Notes: generated from the letters alone by a model not told the origin. Positions 53,572 to 63,167 are shown, numbered from the stretch's first letter. The stretch is DNA of 64,000 bases from Coprococcus phoceensis (GCF_900104635.1 NZ_FNWC01000007.1:1587421-1651420); one strand, 5' to 3'. Program-made: numbers and translations.

Positions 53572-54849
53572 TTACGCAGCGTTAGGCATTTTGCAAGAAA
53601 GACCGGGCGCAATGATCCAGTTCGCACCGCCAGCGGTGTTGCCCAAGTCCACGCAAGCCCCGCAACACAGCCCGCGGTTGCAGCTGCCGCCCACAAGAGG
53701 CACAGCCACAATGCCCGTATTCAACCAAAAGTAATCACACAAATATGTTGAGCTGCTACCTGTATATGTTACCGGGAAACGTCCCGCTTTCGTCATAACA
53801 GTATCTTTCATGTAACCACCAACACTACCGCTTACTCCGTAATCTGCAAAATCCAGTACTTTTTCAAATCCTGCGCCAGTTAAATTGCAATCCCCATACG
53901 GCTGCACTTTCACAACACCTTTATCGCATACCATTTGACAGATACGCTCCCACTGATCGCCCCACATTGCCTCTGTATGGAATACCTTAATCTGCTTGTT
54001 TCCGGCATTATATCCGTAAAACTGCCCTTTATCGTCCATACTGCCTGAGGCAAGTACTCCGTAATACTTCGTTGAATCATTCACATAACCGCTCATATTT
54101 CCATTGCCGTATGCTTCTTGTAAATCCTCTGTTTTTGCCATAATCTTTAACAGTGCAATAATATAATTCCATTCCCACCAGCTTGTATGCTCCCATACAT
54201 CGCCGTTTGCTTTAATGTATGTACGTTCCTGCGTTGCATTTTTGCTTGCCATTGGCTGCTGCCCGCTTAAAGACCTTGCCACGTTGCTTAATAATGTAGG
54301 TGTATAGATTCTGCGGTAAAATCCCTCTCTGATAATTCCGTCTGGTGCAGTTCTGTGGTATGCGTTGTACCCGTCATCATATTTTACATTGCTCCAAATG
54401 ATATATTCGTCTGTAGCTGTTTCGTACTGGCACAGCCAGCCGCCCATAAATGCTGCCATTGCATTACCTGCATAATCCACGTTTGCCGCATCACTTGCCG
54501 TTGTACCGTCTGCCTTTAATGCGTAATTTGTTGCCAGTAACTTGTAGTCCTCTGTGCCGTCAAATTTAACCATGCAAGGGTAGTTATTCTTTACAAATTC
54601 AACATTGCCCCAGCTACCATAGTTAAATGTGCCGTCCGTATAATTCATTGCCGCAGGTGTCATGCCTACAGCATCATATAAGTATGTTACCCGGCTCTTT
54701 TTTCCGCTGTCGCTCTTATTGATTTTGATACCATAGCGTACCGCTTTTTTATGTTCCCCGCCGCTTTCCTCTAATGCAGCCAGAATTGCGTTTGTATTTG
54801 CGTGTGTACTGTCCAATGTTTCTTTATCTGCTAAATAAATTCTTGCCAT
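53572..54849 (-). CDS. DGR variable protein, putative phage receptor-binding protein
   Basis: 425 residues, AAGGAG before the ATG. The protein is rich in Tyr, Gly, Asn and Trp, with a C-terminal lectin-like region: KVLDFADYGVSGSVGGYMKD, FPVTYTGSSSTYLCDYFWLN, then VAVPLVGGS, ANWIIAPGLS. The last 38 or so residues are the VR; variable positions are 389, 392, 395, 399, 401, 403, 408, 412 and 417. DGR targets usually have a C-type-lectin fold with the changing residues on the binding face. Placed between the BppU-like baseplate gene and the RT, it probably forms the tip that contacts the host. Confidence 0.92.
   Translation of the reverse strand: MARIYLADKETLDSTHANTNAILAALEESGGEHKKAVRYGIKINKSDSGKKSRVTYLYDAVGMTPAAMNYTDGTFNYGSWGNVEFVKNNYPCMVKFDGTEDYKLLATNYALKADGTTASDAANVDYAGNAMAAFMGGWLCQYETATDEYIIWSNVKYDDGYNAYHRTAPDGIIREGFYRRIYTPTLLSNVARSLSGQQPMASKNATQERTYIKANGDVWEHTSWWEWNYIIALLKIMAKTEDLQEAYGNGNMSGYVNDSTKYYGVLASGSMDDKGQFYGYNAGNKQIKVFHTEAMWGDQWERICQMVCDKGVVKVQPYGDCNLTGAGFEKVLDFADYGVSGSVGGYMKDTVMTKAGRFPVTYTGSSSTYLCDYFWLNTGIVAVPLVGGSCNRGLCCGACVDLGNTAGGANWIIAPGLSCKMPNAA
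53595..53709 (-). repeat. DGR variable repeat (VR), 115 bp
   Basis: Codons 381-418 of the variable protein. Nine codons differ from TR, all at TR adenines: AAC to AGC, AAC to CGC, AAT to TGT, TAC to TGC, AAC to GAC, AAC to GGC, AAT to GGT, AAC to ATC and CAT to CTT (nine A-to-G, one A-to-C, three A-to-T). This is the product of at least one past homing event. Confidence 0.96.
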
Positions 54850-54859
54850 GCTCTGCTCC

Positions 54860-55861
54860 TTATACTGATTCTAAATACACCATGCCGCCATTAATCCCTA
54901 TTGTGTAGGTAATGCCCGTTGTGCCGTCCGTCATGCTGTTAATTCCCTTTGCCATATTCTCACAGGCTGCCGCCGCTTTATTTGCCGCTGCGGCTGCATT
55001 ATTGGCGGCGGCTGCCTTTGTGTTCGCCTCGCTGGTTGCTGTCTGTGCGTTCTGTGTTGCTGTTACTGTATTGGCTTTGGCTTCATTTGCCGCCGATGCT
55101 GCATCATTCGCTGCCTTAGCTGCGCTGTTCCCGGCTGCGGCTGCTGCATTTCCTGCTTTCGCCGCATTGTTGGCGGCTGTAGCGGCTTCGTTGGCTGCAT
55201 TTGCTGCACTGTTGGCTGCTCCTGCTGCCGCTGTCGCATCTTTCTTTGTCTTGTCTACGCTGTTTGCCGCCGCATTTGCTGCCTCTGCTGCATCGTTTGC
55301 CGCCTTGGCTGCATTGTTCCCGGCTGCGGCTGCTGCATTTCCGGCTTTCGCTGCGCTGTTTGCTGCTGCCGCTGCTGTATTGGCATCTGTTGCAGCCTGT
55401 TCTGCGCTCTTGGTTGCATTTATCGCCTTATCAGTCTGCTTATTCATCGCAATAATGCTTTCTGCCATATCCAGAAACTCATTATCGCTTATCAGCCCGT
55501 TTTCCTTGTACACCGTTGGCGTAATCTTCGTGTAATACGTTGCGCTTCGTAATACGGCTGTTCCGTTGTATAAAACAATTTCCCCACGCCCAGTGCCGGA
55601 AACCGCCAGCATCTGCTCTGTATATGTCACTGTAATAACATTTCCGCTTATTGTGGCATTGTTTAATACAAATTTGCCGTCCGGCTTGTAATACTTGATT
55701 TTGGCTGTTGTCCCGGCTGGTATGGTAAACTCTTTCTTATTCTCCAATAGTGTAACTTCTACTATCCGGCTTTCTTTTTCCCCAGCTTTCGCCACGACAT
55801 ACTCAAAAGGTGCGCTGCCGTCAAGCTCAATCTGTATTCTCTGTACATTCTGTAACGCCAT
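54860..55861 (-). CDS. BppU-like baseplate protein with Ala-rich coiled coil
   Basis: 333 residues. The N-terminal ~130 residues form the BppU/DUF2479 domain (VQRIQIELDGSAPFEYVVAK, EFTIPAGTTAKIKYYKPDGK, RGEIVLYNGTAVLRSATYYT), which docks on the phage baseplate. Residues ~160-310 are a low-complexity Ala/Asn/Lys coiled coil with internal duplications (units such as NAAKAGNAAAAAGN occur at least twice), and the end is a small domain (TYTIGINGGMVYLESV). It probably carries the variable protein; the genes are 10 bp apart. Confidence 0.85.
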   Translation of the reverse strand: MALQNVQRIQIELDGSAPFEYVVAKAGEKESRIVEVTLLENKKEFTIPAGTTAKIKYYKPDGKFVLNNATISGNVITVTYTEQMLAVSGTGRGEIVLYNGTAVLRSATYYTKITPTVYKENGLISDNEFLDMAESIIAMNKQTDKAINATKSAEQAATDANTAAAAANSAAKAGNAAAAAGNNAAKAANDAAEAANAAANSVDKTKKDATAAAGAANSAANAANEAATAANNAAKAGNAAAAAGNSAAKAANDAASAANEAKANTVTATQNAQTATSEANTKAAAANNAAAAANKAAAACENMAKGINSMTDGTTGITYTIGINGGMVYLESV

Positions 55862-55864
55862 GTG

Positions 55865-56131
55865 CTACTCCTTTCTGCTCAATGCATTAAGCAAATCCTT
55901 ATTTGCACAGCCCCTGATATCCGCAAGTACTGCCGTTACAATCAGATCTGTTAAATATGCTGGCAGTCCATAGGCTGCCTGTACTTGTAAAATTGCTAAT
56001 GTCATATCTTCATGCGCTCGGCTTGTAAGTATTCCCATTGGCTCACTCTGTTCCTCTTTTGGTTCATCTGGTAACGGCTGCTCTATATGTTCCTCTGTTG
56101 CCTGCTGCATTTCTTCCTGTTCTTTGCTCAT
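55865..56131 (-). CDS. Small phage tail-region protein, 88 aa
   Basis: MSKEQEEMQQATEEHIEQPL, an acidic disordered start, then a helical end (MTLAILQVQAAYGLPAYLTD). The start at 56131 is chosen for GGAGAG upstream; the codon at 56155 overlaps the preceding gene. Unrecognised; probably a tail accessory. Confidence 0.65.
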   Translation of the reverse strand: MSKEQEEMQQATEEHIEQPLPDEPKEEQSEPMGILTSRAHEDMTLAILQVQAAYGLPAYLTDLIVTAVLADIRGCANKDLLNALSRKE

Positions 56132-56144
56132 TGCGCACTCTCCT

Positions 56145-56300
56145 TTATTCTTCATTCATTGCAATCAATACTGCCTCTGTAAAATTAAATGTATCCGTCT
56201 TTGCTTTGTTTTCCTCTTCCTGTAATGGTGCTGGTGCTTTATTTAATTCAAGCGGCAACGGTGTTGCCTCTTCTGTAATTTCAACCTGTTCTTTTTCCAT
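56145..56300 (-). CDS. Small acidic phage protein, 51 aa
   Basis: MEKEQVEITEEATPLPLELN, an acidic N-terminus and a helix (DTFNFTEAVLIAMNEE). GGAG 6 nt before the ATG at 56300; the longer frame overlaps the tail gene. The next gene also opens with an acidic EQEE segment, suggesting a related pair. Confidence 0.6.
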   Translation of the reverse strand: MEKEQVEITEEATPLPLELNKAPAPLQEEENKAKTDTFNFTEAVLIAMNEE

Positions 56301-56311
56301 GTCCTGCTCCT

Positions 56312-59300
56312 TTATTGTGGAATACTTGTTATTAAGCCATTCTTTATATACACGTTTCCATATGTCCAACCAATACCGCCGTTATTGTCTGTTTTATGTA
56401 TTTCCAATACAACTGGTAATGTCCCTGTAAAAGTTGTATAACCATTTGCGCTACAGTTCCGCAGGTCTACATTGTCCAGTATCCAGCCATGCCCATACAT
56501 ATTGCACCCCAGATGTAAGCCCACTTGTGTAAATATGCTGTTCGCCCTCGAATAACATAATATGGTTGTATAACTGCTTGCCCCCTCTGTAGGTTTTTGT
56601 GCCCATGCCATATACTTTCCTTGCGTTTCTAAATCAAATACAAGCCCTTTATGTGCATTATTATCTACCCACTGGTTTGTGCCAATTTTTCCAACATAAT
56701 AATTATCTCGGTAAAAATGGTTTCCCTGTTCATCAAATACAGCACGTTTTTTAGAGGCACTTACACCATAATCATAAATTGCAATTTCTCCTGCGTTAAT
56801 CTGCACATATTTTGAGCTGTTATTAAATGCAACAATGACATTGTTGTAGTACTGTGTAATATAGCTACCTACATTTCCTTTTGTTACGCAGCTTGTGATA
56901 TTTTCAGCATTTACTTTAATAGAGGCTCTTAATTCGTCCTCTATCCCTTTTGCTCTTTTAACTTCCTGCGTAATAGAATCACTGTTTATTTTTAACTGTG
57001 CCTCTGTATATACCGACATCTGCCCCAGCACTTCTACATCTTTTACATATACCGCTGCCCCTTGCGTATAGGCATACAAATATAAATACCTTGTGCTGGT
57101 GCTTTCTGGTAATGTTACCTCTCTTTCTACGGTTGTCCATTCTGTGCTTTTCAGTAATCCGTATGCCGTTGTCTGTGTGGAATAAAAAGTACACTGTACT
57201 CTTGCGTTGCTTTCGCTCCCGCTTGCCGCTGCTGCCTTATACCGCACTCTATACGTTCCGGCTGGCAATACGCCAATCTTGCACCGTATGTATGATGGTG
57301 TGCTGGAAGTTTTTGAGATCTTGGCGCATACCCCCAGCGTGCTATCCGTAATAACCTCATTATTTTCACTGCTCGTATACCATTCATCTGTAAAACCGTC
57401 CTTGAAATCTCCACCTGCTACATAATTGTGCATGTTATGCTCTTCAATAGTTTTGCATAGCAATGTAATTTCTGATGCTGTGCTTTCAATTTTTGCCGTC
57501 ATTTCCTTTGTGACGGTTTCGCCCACACTGTTTGCTTTCTCTGCTGCATAGGCATTTGCTGCTGCCTCTATTGCAATAGAAACGGCTGTTTGATACTCCG
57601 TAACCGCACTGCCATACTCGCTGTATGCTGTTCGGTATGTTTCCATGTTTTTTTCAATCTCTTCTTTTGTTTCAGAATTTATAACGTTGTTGATTGCTGT
57701 AACCAGCACATTATATTTGGCAGTATTGGCAGTTCCAAATACAGTAAGCCACGCTTTATGCATTGCATTCAATTCCGCAGACGGCACATAATCATTATCA
57801 AATAACTCTTCGTGTTTTGCGTCTGCCTCTTCTTTTTCTTTCACAATGATCTGCAACATTTTCTGTATGGCAGCCTTTTCAGATTCCGTTATTATCCCGT
57901 CTGCTACTGTTGTTTCCAGTTCATTGTTGATATCGTCAATAGCGTTATTTACGTCTTGAATTTCTTTGTTGGTACTTTCTTGTAACCCATTCGCATACTG
58001 CTTTGCGCTGTTTAATGCTGCCTCTGCTGCATCTGTTGCGTGTTTAGTTACTTTGTTCCTGTACTCAACATCTAACGCCTCTGCATACACTGTCCCAGCT
58101 TTTAATATTGCCCCGGTTAATTCCCCGGCGGTAATAAAATCTGCTACTATCTGACCGTCTGCGGTTATTGCTGTCGTGAACTCTCCATTTACTCCCGTAC
58201 TGCTGTGCCCCAGTCCGGCAAGATTCCAACGCCATACGTTTTTAGCTTTTGACGTATCCGGCGTATCAAGTATAAATATTTCCTGTGGGTTCTTTTCCGG
58301 GTGTAATACCACATAACCACCGCTGTTGCCAGTGATTGCCGCAGTCACATTTTTAATGGTGTTCTCAATCTGCTTTTTGATTTGCTCCGCTCTTGTCTGG
58401 TTCTTTACTATCAGCTCCTGCGCCTCTTTCTGTGCCGCAGTAATGGTTTTAGTCAGATTCGTGCGGGCTGCTCCAATTTCAAGCGATTCGTAACGTTCTT
58501 TTATGCTGTCATATTTTACTTTCGTAATCTTTGCTTTTACGTTGATATCAAGCGGCAAGATTTTAACCGTAACAATATCGCACAGCTTTACACTCTCAAA
58601 AGCCTTTATATTTTTATAATCTTTGGTTTTCTTCAACGATGCAAAAGACAAGGTAATATTTACTTTTGGCTCTATACTTAATTTGCCCAAATACTCTTTT
58701 GCCTTTGCTCGCAGCATGTCAGTAGTAATTATTGTTCCGCTTTCCCATTCCCCGGAAAAGTCTACAATCTCACACCGCAGCGTTGCATATTTGTTTGCAT
58801 TCTCATGCTGTAATACCTTTTCCGGCAATGTTATGTATGTTTTCTGCTCCGCTCCCTCTGCGGTATATTTCGCATATGGGAAAATTACCGTTACAACATC
58901 TGCAATATTCTTTTCCTGCTTTGCATCTATCAGATTCTTGCCGTACTCAATCGTTACGCCATTGTCTACGCCCCTTGCTTTTAAAAGCTCTACTCTGTAA
59001 TTGTCGTAGTGATATTCTCCACCCCATACGTCCAATAAGCTGCCCTCTGTGCCGCCCATAGCGTTTCTGACGCTTACAGCCCCGTCTATACTGGTGCTGT
59101 TGGTTGTGGTAATATCACTTGCACAGGTAAACTCATGCGGCAATATCGCTGCGTCCAGCAACTCATGTAATGCCCGTTCTCCGTTTACCTCACTTACTGT
59201 AAAACAGTCTACCGGGTTGCCGTTCAGTTCATAACTGATATGTTCCCCGTACCATGTTGTATTTTCTCCTACAGCTTTCGTATGGTTGTAAATACGGAAA

Positions 59301-59524
59301 AGCTGCGGGTTATCTTCATCATTCGCCTTTGCTTTTATGATTGCGTCATTCTCTAAGTATTTCGCCAAATGTCCTTTTGTCGGATACGTCAACGCAAGCT
59401 CATATATTCCGTTTCTTTCCTCGGTTACAATGCAGCTTACCGCATCTGTTAAAAACCCTATTCCATTTGTCGTAAAATCTTTTTCTAAGGCATCATATAG
59501 AATCGGTATCAAAGTCTGCACCAC
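56312..59524 (-). CDS. Phage tail endopeptidase / minor structural protein
   Basis: 1,070 residues. The N-terminal ~380 are the prophage endopeptidase tail domain: VSCIVTEERNGIYELALTYP, HISYELNGNPVDCFTV, WGGEYHYDNYRVELLKARG. A long helical stretch (about 380-640, NNAIDDINNELETTVADGII) and a carbohydrate-binding-like beta region (about 690-820) follow, with a C-terminal domain at the end. It forms the tail tip hub and may open the host wall. The start overlaps the Dit gene stop by 16 bp. Confidence 0.88.
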   Translation of the reverse strand: MVQTLIPILYDALEKDFTTNGIGFLTDAVSCIVTEERNGIYELALTYPTKGHLAKYLENDAIIKAKANDEDNPQLFRIYNHTKAVGENTTWYGEHISYELNGNPVDCFTVSEVNGERALHELLDAAILPHEFTCASDITTTNSTSIDGAVSVRNAMGGTEGSLLDVWGGEYHYDNYRVELLKARGVDNGVTIEYGKNLIDAKQEKNIADVVTVIFPYAKYTAEGAEQKTYITLPEKVLQHENANKYATLRCEIVDFSGEWESGTIITTDMLRAKAKEYLGKLSIEPKVNITLSFASLKKTKDYKNIKAFESVKLCDIVTVKILPLDINVKAKITKVKYDSIKERYESLEIGAARTNLTKTITAAQKEAQELIVKNQTRAEQIKKQIENTIKNVTAAITGNSGGYVVLHPEKNPQEIFILDTPDTSKAKNVWRWNLAGLGHSSTGVNGEFTTAITADGQIVADFITAGELTGAILKAGTVYAEALDVEYRNKVTKHATDAAEAALNSAKQYANGLQESTNKEIQDVNNAIDDINNELETTVADGIITESEKAAIQKMLQIIVKEKEEADAKHEELFDNDYVPSAELNAMHKAWLTVFGTANTAKYNVLVTAINNVINSETKEEIEKNMETYRTAYSEYGSAVTEYQTAVSIAIEAAANAYAAEKANSVGETVTKEMTAKIESTASEITLLCKTIEEHNMHNYVAGGDFKDGFTDEWYTSSENNEVITDSTLGVCAKISKTSSTPSYIRCKIGVLPAGTYRVRYKAAAASGSESNARVQCTFYSTQTTAYGLLKSTEWTTVEREVTLPESTSTRYLYLYAYTQGAAVYVKDVEVLGQMSVYTEAQLKINSDSITQEVKRAKGIEDELRASIKVNAENITSCVTKGNVGSYITQYYNNVIVAFNNSSKYVQINAGEIAIYDYGVSASKKRAVFDEQGNHFYRDNYYVGKIGTNQWVDNNAHKGLVFDLETQGKYMAWAQKPTEGASSYTTILCYSRANSIFTQVGLHLGCNMYGHGWILDNVDLRNCSANGYTTFTGTLPVVLEIHKTDNNGGIGWTYGNVYIKNGLITSIPQ

Positions 59525-60273
59525 CTCGGTATAATTTCCACTTTTGTTACATTGCCAGCCCAGCTTATGTTATTTGCTCCTGCTGTCAGCTTCGGGAAAA
59601 GTTCAGTAACCATTTTACTGTTTTGTAGCAGATCACCTTTATATGCGTTCATTATTTCGCCGTCAATCTCAATGTATTCGTTCACATCTTTAAAGGTGTG
59701 TGCCCGGTTATTGATATACAGCGTAATGCCACCACTTCCCGTTATTTTTATATACGGCGTTGCCGTAAATCCCTCTGTGTTGTATATGGTTGCTGCTTTC
59801 GTTAGGGTTATTGTCTTATCCCCGTTCAGCCGTCTTTCATATGCTTTGCACATGAATGTTATTTCTATCTCTCCCAGTAACCGCTTTGCCAGTTCTGACA
59901 CGCTGGCGTTACTGTTTATATACGCCAGCCTATAACGTTCTGTATTGTAAGTGTCGTACAGCCTGCTATACTCTATTCCCGGCGCATACAGCCACATATA
60001 AATGCTGTGTGCCAGTTCTTCTAAGCTCCTGCCCTGCGTGGCATCTACGCAGCATGTATATTTCTGCTCATAGTCTTTAAATCTCTGGTTGTCCAGCGTG
60101 TCTATTCTGTTGTCCTGTATCAAAATGCCTCTTGCTGGCACTTCTACGGTGTCAATCTCCGGCTCTGCTGCTGAATCAGCGGCACTCTGCCCGGTAATAA
60201 ATAAGCCCATATCCAACGAATTTATGCCATTATAGGTAAAGCTATTTGCGCTTTCAAAATATTCACTAAGCAT
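59509..60273 (-). CDS. Distal tail protein (Dit)
   Basis: 254 residues: SFTYNGINSLDMGLFITG at the start is typical of siphophage Dit, followed by TVEVPARGILIQDNRIDTLD, LEELAHSIYMWLYAPGIEYS and a C-terminal beta domain with GNVTKVEIIPRWCRL. It joins the tail tube to the baseplate and tail endopeptidase. Overlaps both neighbours (tape measure by 8 bp, endopeptidase by 16 bp), typical of tail operons. Confidence 0.9.
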   Translation of the reverse strand: MLSEYFESANSFTYNGINSLDMGLFITGQSAADSAAEPEIDTVEVPARGILIQDNRIDTLDNQRFKDYEQKYTCCVDATQGRSLEELAHSIYMWLYAPGIEYSRLYDTYNTERYRLAYINSNASVSELAKRLLGEIEITFMCKAYERRLNGDKTITLTKAATIYNTEGFTATPYIKITGSGGITLYINNRAHTFKDVNEYIEIDGEIMNAYKGDLLQNSKMVTELFPKLTAGANNISWAGNVTKVEIIPRWCRL

Positions 60274-63166
60274 ATGCCGCCTCTTCCCTTTCTTTTATTT
60301 GGTCTGCAATTTCCAATATTTCCTCTGTAAGTTCTCTTATGTCCTGTTCCCTATTGTTGTAAAAATTCTCAATTTTTAACTGAATTTCATTTGTTGTACT
60401 GCCGCCCTGTTTACCGTTTACGGTATCCATTGCGGTATTTCTTGCCGTTGGTGTCAATGGCGTTACAATCGTCTGACCGTTTACCATTTGTATTAACTCT
60501 GGTCCCGCCTCTGCAACCATTGCCGCACCGTTCTGTAATACACCGCCATGTGCCAGCCTTGGCAGGCTTAAATATCCCAGCCCGCCTATATTTACGCCCG
60601 GTATCTTATTGATTAAGCCGATTGCCCCATTTATCAGCCCTATTGCACTGTTAATGGTTCTTTCAATCGTACTTATTACTCCGTTGATTCCGGCACGTAC
60701 TGCACCACTGATTGCATTTGATATTGCAGTACCCAAATTAGAAAACGTGCTTTTGATTCTGTCCCATAAACCGCTGAAAAAGCTGCCCCAGTTTGCAAAT
60801 ACCTGTTTTACAGCCTCCCACGCTGCACTAAATGTTGTCCTAAAGAAATTTCCTACCGCACTGAATATTATTTTTACACTGTTCCATGCTGTGCTGAAGA
60901 AATTAGCAAACCCAGCCCAAATGCTTTTAATTCCGTTCCATGCGTCACTGAAATTCCCCGTTAATACATCTTTTACTACTGAAAAGATTGTTTTAATACC
61001 ATTCCATACTGCTTGGAAATACGCTACTACAACGTCCCATACCGCCTTTATGACTTCCCACGCCGTACTAAAGAACGCCCCCAGCACTTCCGCTACCACA
61101 GAAAATACAATTTTGATATTTTCCCAAATTGTAGTAAAGTACATTACCGCAACGTCCCAAACGGTTTTTATCAGCTCCCACGCAACCGAAAAGAAGCCGC
61201 TTAATACTTCGCCAACTACAGAAAATACAGTTTTTATTGCTTCCCACAAAATCATAAAATACGGTGCTACCAAATCCCACACAGCCTTTATAATTTCCCA
61301 TGTATCGCTAAAAATCTGTGCGATATCTGCCATGATCTGCTGAATTACGCCCCATATCATTTCTATGTACGGCTGTATAAATCCCCATATCTCCTGCATT
61401 TTGTCCCATACTGCGCTTATAAATTCTTTGATTGCATCAATGGCATTTCCTACAAAATCTTTGATTGCAGAAAAAATGCCGTCAACTATTTCTCTAAACC
61501 ATTCACACTTGTTATATAGGACAACCAACGCCGCCACCAATGCGGCTATTGCTATCACTACTATCATTACTGGATTCGCTGCCATTACTGCATTTACTGC
61601 TGCAATCGCAGGCTTTAACATCTTGCATACGTTTATTATGCCCGATATCGCCCCCGCCACCTTGCTTATAATCAATAATGCCGGGGCTAAAGCTGCCACA
61701 ACTGCCAGAATAATAGCAATCGTTTCTTTCTGCCCATCTGACAAGTTTCTAAACCAGTCCGTAAAGTTCTTTACTGCACTTGTTACTTTTTCAATGGCAG
61801 GCTTCAATGCTGATAACGCTGTGCCTGCCAAATCACTGCCCGCAAGTTTCAGATTATTCAGCGTTGTTTTCGCTTCGTCCCATGGGTCTAATGTTGCCTC
61901 ATAGGTATCCTGTACTACGTTCCCGTAATCGTCCAACGATGCGCCCAAATCGTCTAAGCTCAACTTACCCTCTCGGATCGCCTGCGCCATTTCCGCAAAA
62001 CCTTTAGAGCCAAACGTTTCCTGCGCTATAGATAACGCCTCTGTTTCTGTGCTGGCGTTTTTGATTCTGTCAATCGTCTTTTGCAGTGCTTCATTTGTGC
62101 TTAATCCCTCTGCGGTATAATTCTTAACGGACTTTTTCAATCCTGCCATTGCTGTTGTTGCATCAACACCGTTGTTCTCAAATGCAGCCAGTAAATTTAC
62201 ACTTTCTGTAATCCCCAGCCCCATTTCTTTTAAGGTGCTGCCGTTCTGCATCAATGAATTTTCCAACGTATCCATTGATAACCCGGTATCCTGTCCTGTC
62301 TTTGTCAGAAGTCCCAGCACATTGCCTGCCTGTGATGCGTCAACATTGAATTTATTTAAAATCGTATCAACGTTATCTATTGATGTATTGAGGTCTGTAT
62401 CATTGATTTCAGAGAACTCTATAAACTGCTGTGACAGTTTTTCAAGTTCTTCCCCTGTAAGCTGGAAACGTGTATTTACTTCTCCGATTGCCGTACCTGC
62501 TGTTTCTGCATCAATCGGCAAACTTGTAAATATGTTTTCCATGCTGCCTTGCAGGCTTTCCAGTGCTTCGCCTGTTGCGCCTGTTTTGGTTATCACAATG
62601 TCATAGCCATTATCTATGTCCATTGCTGCCGCATACGATGCAGCCCCCACCGCTGCCGCTCCTGCTGATAACGGTGCTAATGCTTTTGCCGCTGCTCCTG
62701 CTTTATTGCTCACAGTGTCCAGCGCACTTGCCGCTGCATCAATCTTGCTTACTTTTTCTGCTGTATCGTCTGCTGCATCAGCCACGCCCTCAAGCTCTTT
62801 ATTGCTTTCCTGCGCCTGCTGCTCCAAATCTCCCAGTTTGATTTCTGTTGATGCAATTTCTCTTTGTAACGCTCGGTACTGTTCCTCGCTTACTTCGCCA
62901 TTTTCAAACTGCTCCTGTACCTGTTTTTCCGCTTCTTTCAGCGTATCCAGCTTTTCTTTTGTACTTCCTATAGCTTCTTTCAGAATCTTTTGTTTTTGTG
63001 CCAAAAGCTCTGTATTTGAGGGATCTAGTTTTAATAGCTTGTCTACTTCCCTCAATTCTTTCTGTAAAGAACTGCATGAGCTGTTTACCCCGGAAAGTGC
63101 TTTTGATAATTTGGTAGTATCGCCGCCAATTTCTATGGTAATGCCTTTAATGTTTCCTGCTGCCAT
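60266..63166 (-). CDS. Tape measure protein
   Basis: 966 residues. An N-terminal coiled coil (LQKELREVDKLLKLDPSNTE, ALQREIASTEIKLGDLEQQA), a central conserved TMP region (AAMDIDNGYDIVITKTGATG, ATTAMAGLKKSVKNYTAEGL), a membrane helix block (TIAIILAVVAALAPALLIIS, PVMIVVIAIAALVAALVVLY) and then tryptophan-rich repeats of ~35 residues (AWELIKTVWDVAVMYFTTIW, AWEVIKAVWDVVVAYFQAVW). Its length sets tail length, about 140 nm if 0.15 nm per residue (inference). It is encoded right after the tail-assembly genes. Confidence 0.93.
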   Translation of the reverse strand: MAAGNIKGITIEIGGDTTKLSKALSGVNSSCSSLQKELREVDKLLKLDPSNTELLAQKQKILKEAIGSTKEKLDTLKEAEKQVQEQFENGEVSEEQYRALQREIASTEIKLGDLEQQAQESNKELEGVADAADDTAEKVSKIDAAASALDTVSNKAGAAAKALAPLSAGAAAVGAASYAAAMDIDNGYDIVITKTGATGEALESLQGSMENIFTSLPIDAETAGTAIGEVNTRFQLTGEELEKLSQQFIEFSEINDTDLNTSIDNVDTILNKFNVDASQAGNVLGLLTKTGQDTGLSMDTLENSLMQNGSTLKEMGLGITESVNLLAAFENNGVDATTAMAGLKKSVKNYTAEGLSTNEALQKTIDRIKNASTETEALSIAQETFGSKGFAEMAQAIREGKLSLDDLGASLDDYGNVVQDTYEATLDPWDEAKTTLNNLKLAGSDLAGTALSALKPAIEKVTSAVKNFTDWFRNLSDGQKETIAIILAVVAALAPALLIISKVAGAISGIINVCKMLKPAIAAVNAVMAANPVMIVVIAIAALVAALVVLYNKCEWFREIVDGIFSAIKDFVGNAIDAIKEFISAVWDKMQEIWGFIQPYIEMIWGVIQQIMADIAQIFSDTWEIIKAVWDLVAPYFMILWEAIKTVFSVVGEVLSGFFSVAWELIKTVWDVAVMYFTTIWENIKIVFSVVAEVLGAFFSTAWEVIKAVWDVVVAYFQAVWNGIKTIFSVVKDVLTGNFSDAWNGIKSIWAGFANFFSTAWNSVKIIFSAVGNFFRTTFSAAWEAVKQVFANWGSFFSGLWDRIKSTFSNLGTAISNAISGAVRAGINGVISTIERTINSAIGLINGAIGLINKIPGVNIGGLGYLSLPRLAHGGVLQNGAAMVAEAGPELIQMVNGQTIVTPLTPTARNTAMDTVNGKQGGSTTNEIQLKIENFYNNREQDIRELTEEILEIADQIKEREEAAYA

Positions 63167-63167
63167 G

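Noticed and set aside
53361..53709. TR and VR considered as phage attachment-site repeats
   Set aside because: The differences fall only at adenines and one copy lies in a coding region at its 3' end beside a DGR RT, so DGR repeats explain them fully.
54912..55535. Plus-strand Ala-rich frame opposite the BppU-like gene
   Set aside because: Mirror of the Ala-codon repeats; gcc/ggc repeats read well on both strands but there is no start signal.
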